Shown in pieces: positions 1 through 7,487 of a stretch of 12,161 nucleotides of DNA (its first letter is position 1; each line of letters begins with the position of its first letter). Source of the DNA: Euryarchaeota archaeon UBA33 (GTDB lineage: Archaea > Thermoplasmatota > E2 > DHVEG-1). Where the stretch lies: contig DAYE01000103.1 in NCBI GenBank assembly GCA_002506745.1, forward strand, positions 1-12,161, read 5' to 3'. The notes under the pieces were generated by a model that saw only the letters and a list, made by a program, of their open reading frames with translations, had not been told where the DNA came from and made no database searches. The position numbers and the translations under genes are program-made.

Positions 1-34
1 TAGATGTCCTTTGCTTTGGCTTTAAATATTTAGG

Positions 35-2368
35 CTACTCTTTCAGGTAACCTGCATTGAGGATTTTCAGGATATCTCCAGCTATGTTTTTGCCAATGCC
101 AGAGATCTTACAGAGTTCCTCCTCTGTTGCATTCGCAAGGGCTCTAATAGACCCGAAATGCTGCAGGAGCCGTTGAGCAAGGACCGCTGACACATTCGGG
201 AGTCCTTCCACGAGGAATTGTTGTTGCTCCGAGACCGTGCGTGCTGTTTTCTCCCCTCGTATCGCAACTGCTCGATCCCCTTCTTTTTGCTCTCGCTGTG
301 CCATGACTGCGAGGAAATCCGCGGTTTCCTGAGCGGTTTGTGTCGTGATGATGGGGATGCCAAAGTCGACGATGATCGCCGCAATACTCCCAAAAATAGC
401 GTTATGACTCATGTTTCTTTTCGTAAGAAGCCCTTCCCCTTCGATGAGTAGGAGTGGTCGGGAATAGGTCGCCCGAAGGTTTTTCATTTGGACAAAGAGT
501 TTTCCTTCGATTAGTGAACCAAGGAAATCATCCACGGTTTTTCGTTCGACGCCGATGCGAGAAGAGATGATGTAATCCCCCACATCAAGTTGTTGCGGTT
601 CGACGAGGACGTCCTTTTGCGTGAGAAACCGCATAACCGGTGAGCGGGATTCTCGGTGATCAACAATGATTTTGACAGAGGATTTTTTCGGATATTCTTC
701 TAGTTTCTTCTGGTTTTCTTGATGAAGAGCGGTTTGATAAATCGCTGTAGGATCCTGGATTTTATTCCGCAGTGCGTTTCGTAATACCTCAAGCTCCTGA
801 TGCATCCGACGTTCTTTCTGCCGGCTTGACCAGTAGTACGCCTCATCGGGAGTTCCTTTTGCGATGAGGATGATCACCTTTCCTGCCATCTGTCGGGCGG
901 TTCTGCCCTTTCTCTGAATCGTGCGTATCTCGGAGGGGACCGGTTCATAGAAGACTACAAGATCAGTTGAGGGGATATCAAGTCCTTCCTCAGCAACCGA
1001 GGTTGCGATAAGGACATTGAATTCGTCCTGTTTAAAGCGTTTAATGATGTCGATTTGTTCTTTTTGTGTCAGACCCTTATCATTGTCTTTTCCAGCTTGT
1101 CCTATGAATCGAACAGGTTTTACGAGCGGTAATCCTTCGAGTTGTTTCAGGACAAATTGTGAGGTATCTCTATAATGTGTAAAGACAATGATTTTCGAAT
1201 CATTCTTACGAGAAAACTGATCTTTGATAATATTGACGATTTCCTGGATCTTTGGATGCTCGATCTTCAGTGATTTGATATAAGCGATCGCTTCCAGGAC
1301 GTTAGGGTCACTTAAGATATCCCGTGATGCTTTACTCCCACCCTTCGAGGTTGCCTCATTTGTCAGACGAGTGACATAACTCTTTAATGCGTTGACTCCT
1401 TGTGTCTGTAAAAGCTCAATAGCATGCACCAGCTTAATTGCTGCGTTTTGCATTGAAGCAGCCTTGAAGAGATCCTGAGGCGGCTGTTGTCTGGAACGAA
1501 GCTCATTTTGAATGGTCTGTTGGATCTCCAGAAGTTTCTTCCGATTGATGAGGCTGACTGATGCAGAGTCAAGCACACCGATGTTTTTCAGAGTAATCAG
1601 CCGTTCAGAGAGTGCTTTTCTAAGCAGCTGCAGTGTATAATTAAATTCAACAGGGAGCTGTATTTCTTTCCATTTGATTTCGAGGTCATGGACATATGGT
1701 CGAACATCAGGGTCTATTTTTGTTCGTATTTCGATATTGGTAATTTCAAGGTTCTTACAGACTTCGAGAATTTCCGAGAGGTTGTTCCCAGGAGATGCGG
1801 TCATACCAAGACAACGTCGTTCATTCTGTTGTTTCTTGAACATCTCTGCGATAAAAACATAGGAGTAATTCCCGGCTGCACGATGAGCCTCATCAAAGAT
1901 AATTCGAGATATCTTCGAAAGATCATATCGATGTGCGATCAAATCGTTTTCTATTACCTGCGGGGTGGACACAATGATACGTTTGCTATTCCAGAGCGCT
2001 ATTCTTTTTTCTGGAGCGACCTCCCCAGTGAAAACCGCGACTGAATCAGGTAACGTAAGAAAAACTGCCAATGACTGAGCATGCTGGTTCACAAGAGGTT
2101 TGGTCGGTGAGAGAAACAAGATGTTTTTATCTTTCGCCAGTTCTTTTGCTATGACAAGAAGTGCGATAATCGTTTTTCCCATACCTGTAGGGAGTACGAC
2201 AAGAGTGCTTGCGTTTGTTGCAGAGTTCGCGATATTCCATTGATACTCCCGTCGTTCAACTAAATCTGGTTTAATAAAGTCATGGTGAAGATACACAAAA
2301 TCGACATGGAGTCCAAGTTTTTGTATGTTTGGGAATACAGCAATGTCATGACCACTCAGTTCGCCCAT
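35..2368 (-). CDS. hef: Hef: FANCM/XPF-family helicase-nuclease
   Basis: A 777-residue protein with both halves of archaeal Hef, which unwinds and cleaves forked or branched DNA at stalled replication forks. The N-terminal SF2 helicase has Walker A TGMGKT (61-66), DEAH box (159-162), TAS motif III (190-192) and motif VI QRKGRTAR (485-492). The C-terminal XPF/ERCC4 nuclease has GDY (597-599) and ERKTVDD (608-614), matching the ERKx3D active site, so both activities look intact. Tandem helix-hairpin-helix DNA-binding motifs occupy about 718-775 (GLPNVS, ISGIGK). The length is usual for full-length euryarchaeal Hef. The ATG at 2368 has no clear Shine-Dalgarno; family similarity is evident from about residue 30, so the first residues are less certain. 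It is transcribed alone, diverging from a small membrane-protein gene. Confidence 0.95.
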   Translation of the reverse strand: MGELSGHDIAVFPNIQKLGLHVDFVYLHHDFIKPDLVERREYQWNIANSATNASTLVVLPTGMGKTIIALLVIAKELAKDKNILFLSPTKPLVNQHAQSLAVFLTLPDSVAVFTGEVAPEKRIALWNSKRIIVSTPQVIENDLIAHRYDLSKISRIIFDEAHRAAGNYSYVFIAEMFKKQQNERRCLGMTASPGNNLSEILEVCKNLEITNIEIRTKIDPDVRPYVHDLEIKWKEIQLPVEFNYTLQLLRKALSERLITLKNIGVLDSASVSLINRKKLLEIQQTIQNELRSRQQPPQDLFKAASMQNAAIKLVHAIELLQTQGVNALKSYVTRLTNEATSKGGSKASRDILSDPNVLEAIAYIKSLKIEHPKIQEIVNIIKDQFSRKNDSKIIVFTHYRDTSQFVLKQLEGLPLVKPVRFIGQAGKDNDKGLTQKEQIDIIKRFKQDEFNVLIATSVAEEGLDIPSTDLVVFYEPVPSEIRTIQRKGRTARQMAGKVIILIAKGTPDEAYYWSSRQKERRMHQELEVLRNALRNKIQDPTAIYQTALHQENQKKLEEYPKKSSVKIIVDHRESRSPVMRFLTQKDVLVEPQQLDVGDYIISSRIGVERKTVDDFLGSLIEGKLFVQMKNLRATYSRPLLLIEGEGLLTKRNMSHNAIFGSIAAIIVDFGIPIITTQTAQETADFLAVMAQREQKEGDRAVAIRGEKTARTVSEQQQFLVEGLPNVSAVLAQRLLQHFGSIRALANATEEELCKISGIGKNIAGDILKILNAGYLKE

Positions 2369-2441
2369 TTTTCAGCACGTTGCAGCACTTAGTGTGAGAT
2401 AGTGTTTCATCATCGTGGCCAGGTGTTCTCATACCAAATGA

Positions 2442-2472
2442 TTTTTTAATGGTTTCTACTACGAAATTTTAT
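2442..2472. promoter_or_regulatory. Divergent promoter region of hef and small membrane-protein gene
   Basis: The 127-base gap between divergent starts contains the A/T stretch TTTTTTAAT (2442-2450) and a second box AATTTTAT (2465-2472). The second would place a plus-strand start near 2495. The first, read on the minus strand as ATTAAAAAA, could serve hef with a leader of roughly 50 bases. These assignments rest only on base composition and spacing. Confidence 0.3.
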
Positions 2473-2525
2473 CGGTTTTTCCAAAATGGTTAAAAGTGTT
2501 CAGTCGATTCTTTTCGTCGGTGGCG

Positions 2526-2726
2526 ATGGAGTTCCTTTCCCTATCAATTCCCTTGTGGGCTATCTTTCTCGTTGCTTTGATTGTCTTGCTTCTGATTTGG
2601 CAGTTTATTCGCTTCACCCTGCGTATTTTATTATTTTTTTTCTTGTTTTTCGCAATATTGATGATCCTTGATTTCGTCGGAGTATTTAGCTGGATTCAAC
2701 AAAACATCGTTTCGCTATTTCTTTAG
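2526..2726 (+). CDS. Small two-helix membrane protein, function unknown
   Basis: I do not recognise this family. The 66-residue product is almost wholly hydrophobic, with a likely first membrane helix at about 9-27 (starting PLWAIFL) and a second at about 30-52 (starting FTLRILLFF). A short Q/R segment (QFIR) lies between them and a polar turn (WIQQN) comes near the C-terminus. The ATG at 2526 is used here. An in-frame GTG at 2496 adds ten residues (MFSRFFSSVA) and would suit a leaderless transcript from the TATA-like box at 2465-2472, so the start is unsettled. A GGTGG lies only two bases before the ATG, too close to be a good ribosome site. The gene converges on ksgA with a 24-base gap and diverges from hef, so it is probably monocistronic. 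Confidence 0.55.
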   Translation: MEFLSLSIPLWAIFLVALIVLLLIWQFIRFTLRILLFFFLFFAILMILDFVGVFSWIQQNIVSLFL

Positions 2727-2750
2727 AAAATGAAATACGGGCTGGAAGCA

Positions 2751-3497
2751 TCAGATGAAATGGTATAACTGATCGCTTAATTGCCCGATCTGCTCAGGGG
2801 TAAGTTCCTCAACTCGTTGATCAAGGAAGGGGAGTTGTTCGATATTCCCATAGATTGATTTGATCGTATATCGTATTTTTTTCCGTCGGTGGTTGAAGAG
2901 CTGTTTTGTCAACTCGAAAAAAAATTGTTCATCCTTAACTGTAAATCTTGGTTTTTGGTATGGTATGATCTCAACGATCGAGGAATCCACCTTTGGTTGA
3001 GGGGAAAAACAATTTCTTGGTACTGTTTCTAACATCCTGCACTGGGCTTTGTATGAAACACCCACGGTCAGCCGGGAATAATCTTTTGTCCCAGGAGAAG
3101 CTACGAGACGTTCTGCGAAATCTTTTTGAAAAATCAATACTGCTACTGAAAATGTCGATTGCAGAAATTTAAACATAATTGGTGATGATATCTCGAAAGG
3201 GAGGTTTGCGACGATTTTGGTAAATCGGGGAAGGCTATGAAAATCAACTGAAAGAGCATCTGCGCAAATCAATGTCACATTCTTGGGCAGCATGGTCTGT
3301 AAATACTCGACGAGGTGTCTATCGATCTCTATCGCGATGACCTGTTTTGCTTTCTCGGCTAATAAACATGTGATGATCCCTTTTCCGGGACCAATCTCAA
3401 GAACCACGTCGTTCTTCGTTATCCCCGCATAAGCGATTTCTCGCTGGGCAACCGAGGAATCAATAAGAAAATGCTGCCCTAGACGTGGTTTTACCAT
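2751..3497 (-). CDS. ksgA: KsgA/Dim1 16S rRNA (adenine-N6)-dimethyltransferase
   Basis: SAM-dependent enzyme that dimethylates two adjacent adenines in the 3'-terminal helix of 16S rRNA late in small-subunit assembly. The 248-residue protein opens with LGQHFL (6-11), the family's N-terminal signature. The Rossmann SAM site follows: EIGPGKG (34-40), IEID (56-59) and CAD (78-80). The target-adenine motif is NLPF (98-101) rather than the common NLPY; an aromatic at this place keeps the stacking role. The C-terminal part carries FNHRRKKIR, matching the family's basic RRK segment. It is slightly short for the family but complete. It is the last gene of the pus10 operon, starting two bases after the DUF655 stop without a strong Shine-Dalgarno, so translation is probably coupled. 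Confidence 0.95.
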   Translation of the reverse strand: MVKPRLGQHFLIDSSVAQREIAYAGITKNDVVLEIGPGKGIITCLLAEKAKQVIAIEIDRHLVEYLQTMLPKNVTLICADALSVDFHSLPRFTKIVANLPFEISSPIMFKFLQSTFSVAVLIFQKDFAERLVASPGTKDYSRLTVGVSYKAQCRMLETVPRNCFSPQPKVDSSIVEIIPYQKPRFTVKDEQFFFELTKQLFNHRRKKIRYTIKSIYGNIEQLPFLDQRVEELTPEQIGQLSDQLYHFI

Positions 3498-3499
3498 AC

Positions 3500-4072
3500 T
3501 CAGAATTGATGATCCCGACTCAATGGCAGGCGCGTAAAGATACGGTACTTCTGATTTGGGTCCGATAACTCCAATTCGATACGCTTGGAGATAAGTTTAT
3601 CTGGGGATCTGAGGAAATCAATCCGATCCTGCATCTCTTTAAAAGTGGTGAATGGTTTCTTTTTTCGTTCATCAAGGATTTCAAGCATCATCTTCTTTCC
3701 TAGACCCGGTAAGAGCTCAAGGACATGGTACCGAGTTGATATCGCAGAAGCCTCGTTGAAAAATTTCACATACCGTGATTCATTGCTATGGACAATGTCC
3801 AATAAAACATAGGGGAGCTCCCCGGTAGCCGTGGAGGTGAGATCCTCAAAATTGATCCTCCCTTTTATCTTCTCAATTTTTGTTCGGAGCGTCGGGTCTT
3901 TTCCGACATAGATACGTTCGCCTGTGGTAAATGTCGCATCTCGTTTCGGTATTAACTCAAGAAATGTGTACTGGCTTTCCCCAATACCGTACACTACTGG
4001 ATTTCTCTTAAAGGCTGGGAGATCCCCGCGTCCTTTTGCCAAGTAATCCAAGACATAGACATAATCTTCCAA
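3500..4072 (-). CDS. DUF655 family protein with helix-hairpin-helix domain
   Basis: A 190-residue archaeal DUF655 protein; its biochemical function is not known to me. The N-terminal part (about 1-90) looks like a beta-rich domain with YVLDYL and VYGIGESQYTFLELIP, plus GERIYVGK (51-58). The C-terminal part holds a helix-hairpin-helix (LLPGLGKKMM, about 120-129, then FTTFKEMQDRI), which suggests nucleic-acid binding. The start is TTG at 4072, supported by GTAGG five bases upstream and by the conserved MEDYVYVLDYL beginning; no in-frame ATG does better. It lies between rpoF (18-base gap) and ksgA (2-base gap), an arrangement conserved in many euryarchaea. That context points to RNA or ribosome work, by inference only. 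Confidence 0.9.
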   Translation of the reverse strand: MEDYVYVLDYLAKGRGDLPAFKRNPVVYGIGESQYTFLELIPKRDATFTTGERIYVGKDPTLRTKIEKIKGRINFEDLTSTATGELPYVLLDIVHSNESRYVKFFNEASAISTRYHVLELLPGLGKKMMLEILDERKKKPFTTFKEMQDRIDFLRSPDKLISKRIELELSDPNQKYRIFTRLPLSRDHQF

Positions 4073-4090
4073 TTTTTCCTACCCCCACCA

Positions 4091-4435
4091 CTATTCAATA
4101 GAGTGTTTTTTTACAATCTCAAGGATATTTTTTATTTCTTTATCATTTGGTGTGAATCGTTCTTTTGCAAAAATAGCTTTAATATCATCTTCTGTCCTTG
4201 GGAGAATATCCGCTATCTTATATGCATAGAGTTCTTCGACATGGTCAAGTTTCATTAATTCCGTGATTAGGTCTTTGGTTTGTTTCGCAGAGAGTTTCGC
4301 GAATGTTTCTGCATGTTCCAACGCTATTTTCTGCTCATAAAGGAGTTCTTTTCGTTCTTTACTGATTTTTTTAAGCATGTTTTTTACTTCTGCAAGGGAA
4401 ATGATTTTACTAGTTTCTTCTGTTGATGTTTCCAT
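4091..4435 (-). CDS. rpoF: DNA-directed RNA polymerase subunit F (Rpb4 homologue)
   Basis: A 114-residue protein matching archaeal RpoF/Rpb4, which pairs with RpoE (Rpb7) to form the stalk of archaeal RNA polymerase and assists open-complex formation and RNA binding. Visible features are the start region ISLAEVKNML, a long charged helix (ISKERKELLYEQKIALEHAE), and the HRDC-like C-terminal portion with YAYKIADILPRTEDDIKAIF followed by a final helix. Length is typical. Its ATG directly follows the L21e stop (TAAATG), so the two are almost certainly translated in a coupled fashion. The context of a ribosomal protein and DUF655 is the usual one in euryarchaea. Confidence 0.93.
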   Translation of the reverse strand: METSTEETSKIISLAEVKNMLKKISKERKELLYEQKIALEHAETFAKLSAKQTKDLITELMKLDHVEELYAYKIADILPRTEDDIKAIFAKERFTPNDKEIKNILEIVKKHSIE

Positions 4436-4726
4436 TTAGAGAACTCTCCCCAGATGTTCTGGCAGCACGACAATAGTTTTATGTTTTTTCCCAACGGTCA
4501 GACCAACTAGATACGCGTTTCCTTGGATACCTTCAACTTTTCCGGTATGCCCTTGGAACCGAGGATGTGGCATTCCTTTGTGTACCGCTGAATTAATGTC
4601 AATGGCGACGCTAGCTCCTACTTCAAATTGTTGTAACGCTCTTGTTGAAGAGGTAACCCCGCGTGTTCGCGGTTTTTTTCTCATGATATATCTGCTTTTA
4701 CTTCGTGTTCCTTTTGATCGTTTCAT
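4436..4726 (-). CDS. rpl21e: 50S ribosomal protein L21e
   Basis: A 96-residue basic protein of the large ribosomal subunit found in archaea and eukaryotes. The N-terminus is rich in Lys/Arg (KRSKGTRSKSRYIMRKKPR), fitting an rRNA-binding tail. The core carries the family hallmark GMPHPRFQGHTGKV (51-64) and the ending VVLPEHLGRVL. Length is normal for the family. The ATG is seven bases past the pus10 stop region, with a GGGGGA stretch upstream that overlaps the pus10 end. It sits second in the pus10-rpl21e-rpoF-DUF655-ksgA operon. Confidence 0.96.
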   Translation of the reverse strand: MKRSKGTRSKSRYIMRKKPRTRGVTSSTRALQQFEVGASVAIDINSAVHKGMPHPRFQGHTGKVEGIQGNAYLVGLTVGKKHKTIVVLPEHLGRVL

Positions 4727-4732
4727 ATCTTG

Positions 4733-5947
4733 TTATTCCCCCTTGACATCGATTACATCGAGTTCTTTTACCTTACAGGGAATGCCTATGAGTTCACTGA
4801 GGTTCGGTTGAGTTTTGTCGTTATCACCAGAGACGAATTCCTTGATATAGGTGCCGGATTCTGTCTCAAGCGTTAAGCTGGCTATGATACCATCTACCGA
4901 TTCAATGGTGCAGTTGTAGATGTGTCTCTCTCTAATCTTGTTAGCCCGACGATGGGCTACTCGAGTAGGTGTGAACTGCTTTATGAGTTGACCCTGTAAT
5001 GACTGAGCCACCTTTATAAGTTTTTCTTTATTCAAAGGTTGCCCGGCTTCAATGGTAACCCGGTAGATCTTTCGAAATTCAGCTGCCTTAATACGAGCGA
5101 TCTCTTCTCGATTGGAAAATCGTAAACAAGAGATTTCAATACTATTTTTAAACGTGCTGTTTGTTTCTTTTTCTAAGCTGACAAGGTCGATGTTCCTTTT
5201 CTTAGGATTTTTGATTTCAAGAACAAACGGTCGCCCAGTCCCTAGCATGAGTGCATCGATGTCTTCTCGTCCGCTCCCATGCAAAGATTCATCGGTCCCC
5301 TGGGTCAGCTTTAATGCGTTCTTTGCGATGAGTTCTTCGACTGTGGTCTCATAGAGTTTTCCTGTGTACTGACATTTCTTGCAGCCTTTGCCTTGGCAAA
5401 TCTGGCAGGGCCATTTTGTTTGAGGGATCCCTCGTTGTAATTTCCTATAGCGTCCATAAATGAAGAGAGAACTTATCTGAAGGGTGACTACGTCATATGC
5501 TGTATCAATTATGGCCATGATGTCAGGATTTGGGATATCAACGGTTTTCTTTAATTGCGGTTCGAGTATTTTCCCTATTTCTCTGTTGATCTCCATTTTG
5601 ATGGGTTCAGCACCTTCAAGCGTTAGCTGTATCCAGAGCTGTTGTTCTTTTTCTTGAATGTCTTCGTCTATTTTTGAACCAATGAGAAAGGTGTCAAACT
5701 CGTACTGTTCCAACGTTTTTATTATCAGACCGATAAAATGATGGATTTCATCGGTGAGTCCTTCGCATAACCAGCAGTCTTTCGCAGGTATCTTTTGTTT
5801 TTCATGAATTTGTGTTCGTATCCATTGTCCTTTCTCTGAATTGCTCCCTTCTCTGATCTCTTTTCTGAATAATCTCCCAAGACACGAATCACAGAGATTG
5901 TGCTCATGTAGGAGTTGTTTCGCTTGATTGAGTGTGTGTGACTTCAT
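4733..5947 (-). CDS. pus10: tRNA pseudouridine synthase Pus10
   Basis: Archaeal Pus10 makes pseudouridine at tRNA positions 54 and 55 in the T-loop. The 404-residue protein has an N-terminal accessory (THUMP-containing) domain with two CxxC pairs, C19/C22 and C58/C61, expected to bind zinc. A further Cys4 cluster is C181/C184/C189/C192. The catalytic domain includes GREDIDALMLGTGRPF (226-241). By analogy with GRTD in TruA, D229 is the likely catalytic aspartate. PTRVAHRRANKIRER (327-341) matches the conserved PxRVxHRR element, and GTYIKEFVSGD (365-375) lies in the final catalytic segment. The ATG at 5947 lacks a Shine-Dalgarno, and the only good TATA box lies about 25 bases upstream, so the mRNA is probably leaderless. 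It is the first gene of the operon. Confidence 0.95.
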   Translation of the reverse strand: MKSHTLNQAKQLLHEHNLCDSCLGRLFRKEIREGSNSEKGQWIRTQIHEKQKIPAKDCWLCEGLTDEIHHFIGLIIKTLEQYEFDTFLIGSKIDEDIQEKEQQLWIQLTLEGAEPIKMEINREIGKILEPQLKKTVDIPNPDIMAIIDTAYDVVTLQISSLFIYGRYRKLQRGIPQTKWPCQICQGKGCKKCQYTGKLYETTVEELIAKNALKLTQGTDESLHGSGREDIDALMLGTGRPFVLEIKNPKKRNIDLVSLEKETNSTFKNSIEISCLRFSNREEIARIKAAEFRKIYRVTIEAGQPLNKEKLIKVAQSLQGQLIKQFTPTRVAHRRANKIRERHIYNCTIESVDGIIASLTLETESGTYIKEFVSGDNDKTQPNLSELIGIPCKVKELDVIDVKGE

Positions 5948-5971
5948 CTAAGGTGCTGAATCGCCTGAGTT

Positions 5972-5979
5972 CTATAAAC
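5972..5979 (-). promoter_or_regulatory. TATA box of the pus10 operon
   Basis: On the minus strand the sequence reads GAAACGTTTATAGAACTC: a purine-rich BRE-like GAAACG followed by TTTATAG. Its centre is about 28 bases from the pus10 ATG, so the predicted start of transcription is within a few bases of the ATG (leaderless mRNA). Confidence 0.55.
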
Positions 5980-6032
5980 GTTTCTCTTTGTTGATGACGG
6001 ATATGAAAAGAATCTGCTCATAATTTTTATGC

Positions 6033-6040
6033 AAAAAAAA
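6033..6040 (-). terminator. Oligo-T terminator after the 52-residue membrane-protein gene
   Basis: An uninterrupted run of eight T on the minus strand, about 25 bases past the stop of the 6065-6223 gene and before the pus10 promoter. Archaeal intrinsic termination works at such U-tracts without a required hairpin. Confidence 0.45.
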
Positions 6041-6064
6041 TAATAAGAAATCAAAGAATTCAAA

Positions 6065-6223
6065 TTACGTCAGCCAGAGGTAGTAAATTGCCCAGACCAG
6101 GGCTATCCCAAACGCGATAGGAACGATCCACCAATACACCGATTGTGCGACACCAATGGTGTACACCAGTGAAAGAAAGAAGCCAAGGATAAGAGCTGTC
6201 GTCAATACATCTCTATATTTCAT
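6065..6223 (-). CDS. Small two-helix membrane protein, function unknown
   Basis: A 52-residue protein I cannot assign to a named family. After a short charged start (MKYRD) come two predicted membrane helices, about 6-26 (VLTTALILGFFLSLVYTIGVA) and 30-50 (WWIVPIAFGIALVWAIYYLW), with almost no loops, so both ends are probably on the same side. The ATG at 6223 is chosen because GGAGAG lies 8-10 bases upstream and a TATA-like box at 6283-6290 puts the transcript start near 6262. The longer frame from 6277 would begin upstream of that predicted transcript start. It stands alone between the beta-helix gene and the pus10 operon, with an oligo-T terminator behind it. Confidence 0.65.
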   Translation of the reverse strand: MKYRDVLTTALILGFFLSLVYTIGVAQSVYWWIVPIAFGIALVWAIYYLWLT

Positions 6224-6282
6224 TTCATCTACTCTCCTTTTAGTAAGGCAATAACCAACTTCACAGACCAAAAACACGTATC

Positions 6283-6290
6283 ATAATATA
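6283..6290 (-). promoter_or_regulatory. TATA-like box of the 52-residue membrane-protein gene
   Basis: The minus strand reads GATTATATTATGATAC. The box TATATTAT lies about 60 bases before the chosen ATG, implying a leader near 40 bases that contains the GGAGAG ribosome site. Confidence 0.4.
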
Positions 6291-6345
6291 ATCATATCGG
6301 AGAAAAAATTTTATTTATTTTGGATAAGTGTCGATTCGTTTAGAT

Positions 6346-6362
6346 AAAAAAAAGAAAAAAAA
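6346..6362 (-). terminator. Double oligo-T terminator of the smaller beta-helix gene
   Basis: Ten bases after the stop codon of the 6373-7434 gene the minus strand has eight T, one C, then eight T, preceded by a C-rich CCCTCCCC. This is a strong archaeal U-tract terminator candidate. Confidence 0.65.
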
Positions 6363-6372
6363 GGGGAGGGTT

Positions 6373-7434
6373 TTAGATGGCCCCTGAGATGTTATAGGGC
6401 TCTAATGCTGGGTTTTTATCAAAGTTCATACGAACCCCACCGAGGATTACCTTGGGGAACTTCTGGAATATCGGTGCTGAAAACTTTACCCCGACCCAGT
6501 TGCTCCAGTAGTTTGCATCCCAGACGTTCCGTGAAGAAATCTTAAAGGTCGCTTGTCGTTTATTATCAATGAAATTATTCATCTCAATCGTATTTTCATT
6601 GCTTGATGAAAGCAGCAACCCTTCCATGGCGCTCCCTTCAATACTGTTGCTTCTGATCTCGTTTGAACCAGCACCACCAGTGAACCGGACACCGATTTTA
6701 TTATCAGAAATGACATTCCCTTGGACAGTGTTTTCTGTACTAGCCAGACCACCTATCGCTATACCTTCCTCACCGTTACCTGTTATGGTATTATTGAGAA
6801 TCGAATTATGGTTGCTGTTCAGAGATACGTCGACCCCTTGTGCCCCATTGTTCTTGATAGTATTTCCTTGGATGAGATCATATGTCGATGATTGAACCTG
6901 AATACCAATATAAACGTTATCCATAATCGTGTTATCAGTGATCGTAATCCTAGATGTGGTAATGGCCAAGGAGATCCCTTGGACCCCGTTTTTAATCACA
7001 TTGTTCGTGATAAACACATCGTCACATAGTGTCACAACATGAAGGATGATTTCAACAGATGTTCCAATCATAGTGAACCCTTCAATAGACGTATCGCTGT
7101 TACCAATCCGAACAACAGGATTAGTTGTTAGCCCCTGTATGATCGTTGTATCGCGATCTTCTCCAATTAGTGCAACTTTTTTCAGTTTGGTATCGACATT
7201 CTCGTTATAAGTCCCAGCAAAGACGAAAATGGTGTCACCACTGCTTGAATTGTCGATTGCCTTTTGAATTGAGGTGTAGTTCCCAGGTCCAGCCCCACCA
7301 ACATACAGGATTCCCCGATCCATCGGTTGAGGATTCAGAGACGATTGTATATTATACGCGCTGACGCTACTTGCTCCAATACAGAGTATGACAATACTAG
7401 CAATCATACTTTTTGCTACTAATGTATTTTTCAT
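6373..7434 (-). CDS. Secreted parallel beta-helix (NosD-like) repeat protein
   Basis: A 353-residue exported protein. Residues 1-26 form a signal peptide: MKNTLVAK, a hydrophobic core, and a likely cleavage site after SSVSA. The mature part opens with ILYVGGAGPGNYTSIQKAID, the usual entry to pectate-lyase-like right-handed beta-helices. Repeated coil turns with Asn-X-Ile ladders follow (NNVIKNG, DNTIMDN, GNTIKNN, NNTITGN, GNVISDN; about 140-290). It ends with NVWDANYWSNWVG, matching the NYWS motif common in NosD-like proteins. No membrane anchor or sorting signal is seen at the C-terminus. The start at 7434 is set by GGAGG seven bases upstream; the longer frame from 7455 includes that ribosome site. 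Such folds often bind or cleave polysaccharide, but no catalytic residues can be named. It is a paralogue of the 10408-12087 protein. Confidence 0.85.
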   Translation of the reverse strand: MKNTLVAKSMIASIVILCIGASSVSAYNIQSSLNPQPMDRGILYVGGAGPGNYTSIQKAIDNSSSGDTIFVFAGTYNENVDTKLKKVALIGEDRDTTIIQGLTTNPVVRIGNSDTSIEGFTMIGTSVEIILHVVTLCDDVFITNNVIKNGVQGISLAITTSRITITDNTIMDNVYIGIQVQSSTYDLIQGNTIKNNGAQGVDVSLNSNHNSILNNTITGNGEEGIAIGGLASTENTVQGNVISDNKIGVRFTGGAGSNEIRSNSIEGSAMEGLLLSSSNENTIEMNNFIDNKRQATFKISSRNVWDANYWSNWVGVKFSAPIFQKFPKVILGGVRMNFDKNPALEPYNISGAI

Positions 7435-7487
7435 TGTGATTCCTCCTATCAACAATTATTCTATTAGTAAAGTAATTCTCCTTGTTC

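Larger units (their letters stand above)
2751..5947 (-). other. Operon pus10-rpl21e-rpoF-DUF655-ksgA
   Basis: Five minus-strand genes with intergenic distances of 6, 0, 18 and 2 bases and no internal oligo-T terminator, consistent with one transcript from the promoter at 5972-5979. The grouping joins tRNA modification, a ribosomal protein, an RNA polymerase stalk subunit and rRNA methylation. Co-transcription is inferred from spacing only. Confidence 0.75.

Noticed and set aside
21..32. TATA-like palindrome TAAATATTTA just past the hef stop
   Set aside because: It may be a promoter for a gene left of the window, but nothing in the window can test that, and A/T palindromes are common here.
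1688..2044. 118-residue plus-strand frame inside hef
   Set aside because: It is antisense to the conserved helicase motifs, with no initiation signals and no family resemblance.
6224..6277. Upstream extension of the 52-residue protein to 70 residues from 6277
   Set aside because: The extension starts upstream of the predicted transcript start and has no ribosome site, while GGAGAG is well placed for the ATG at 6223.
7435..7455. Seven-residue longer start of the smaller beta-helix protein
   Set aside because: The stretch contains the GGAGG ribosome site itself, and the signal peptide begins properly at MKNTLVAK.
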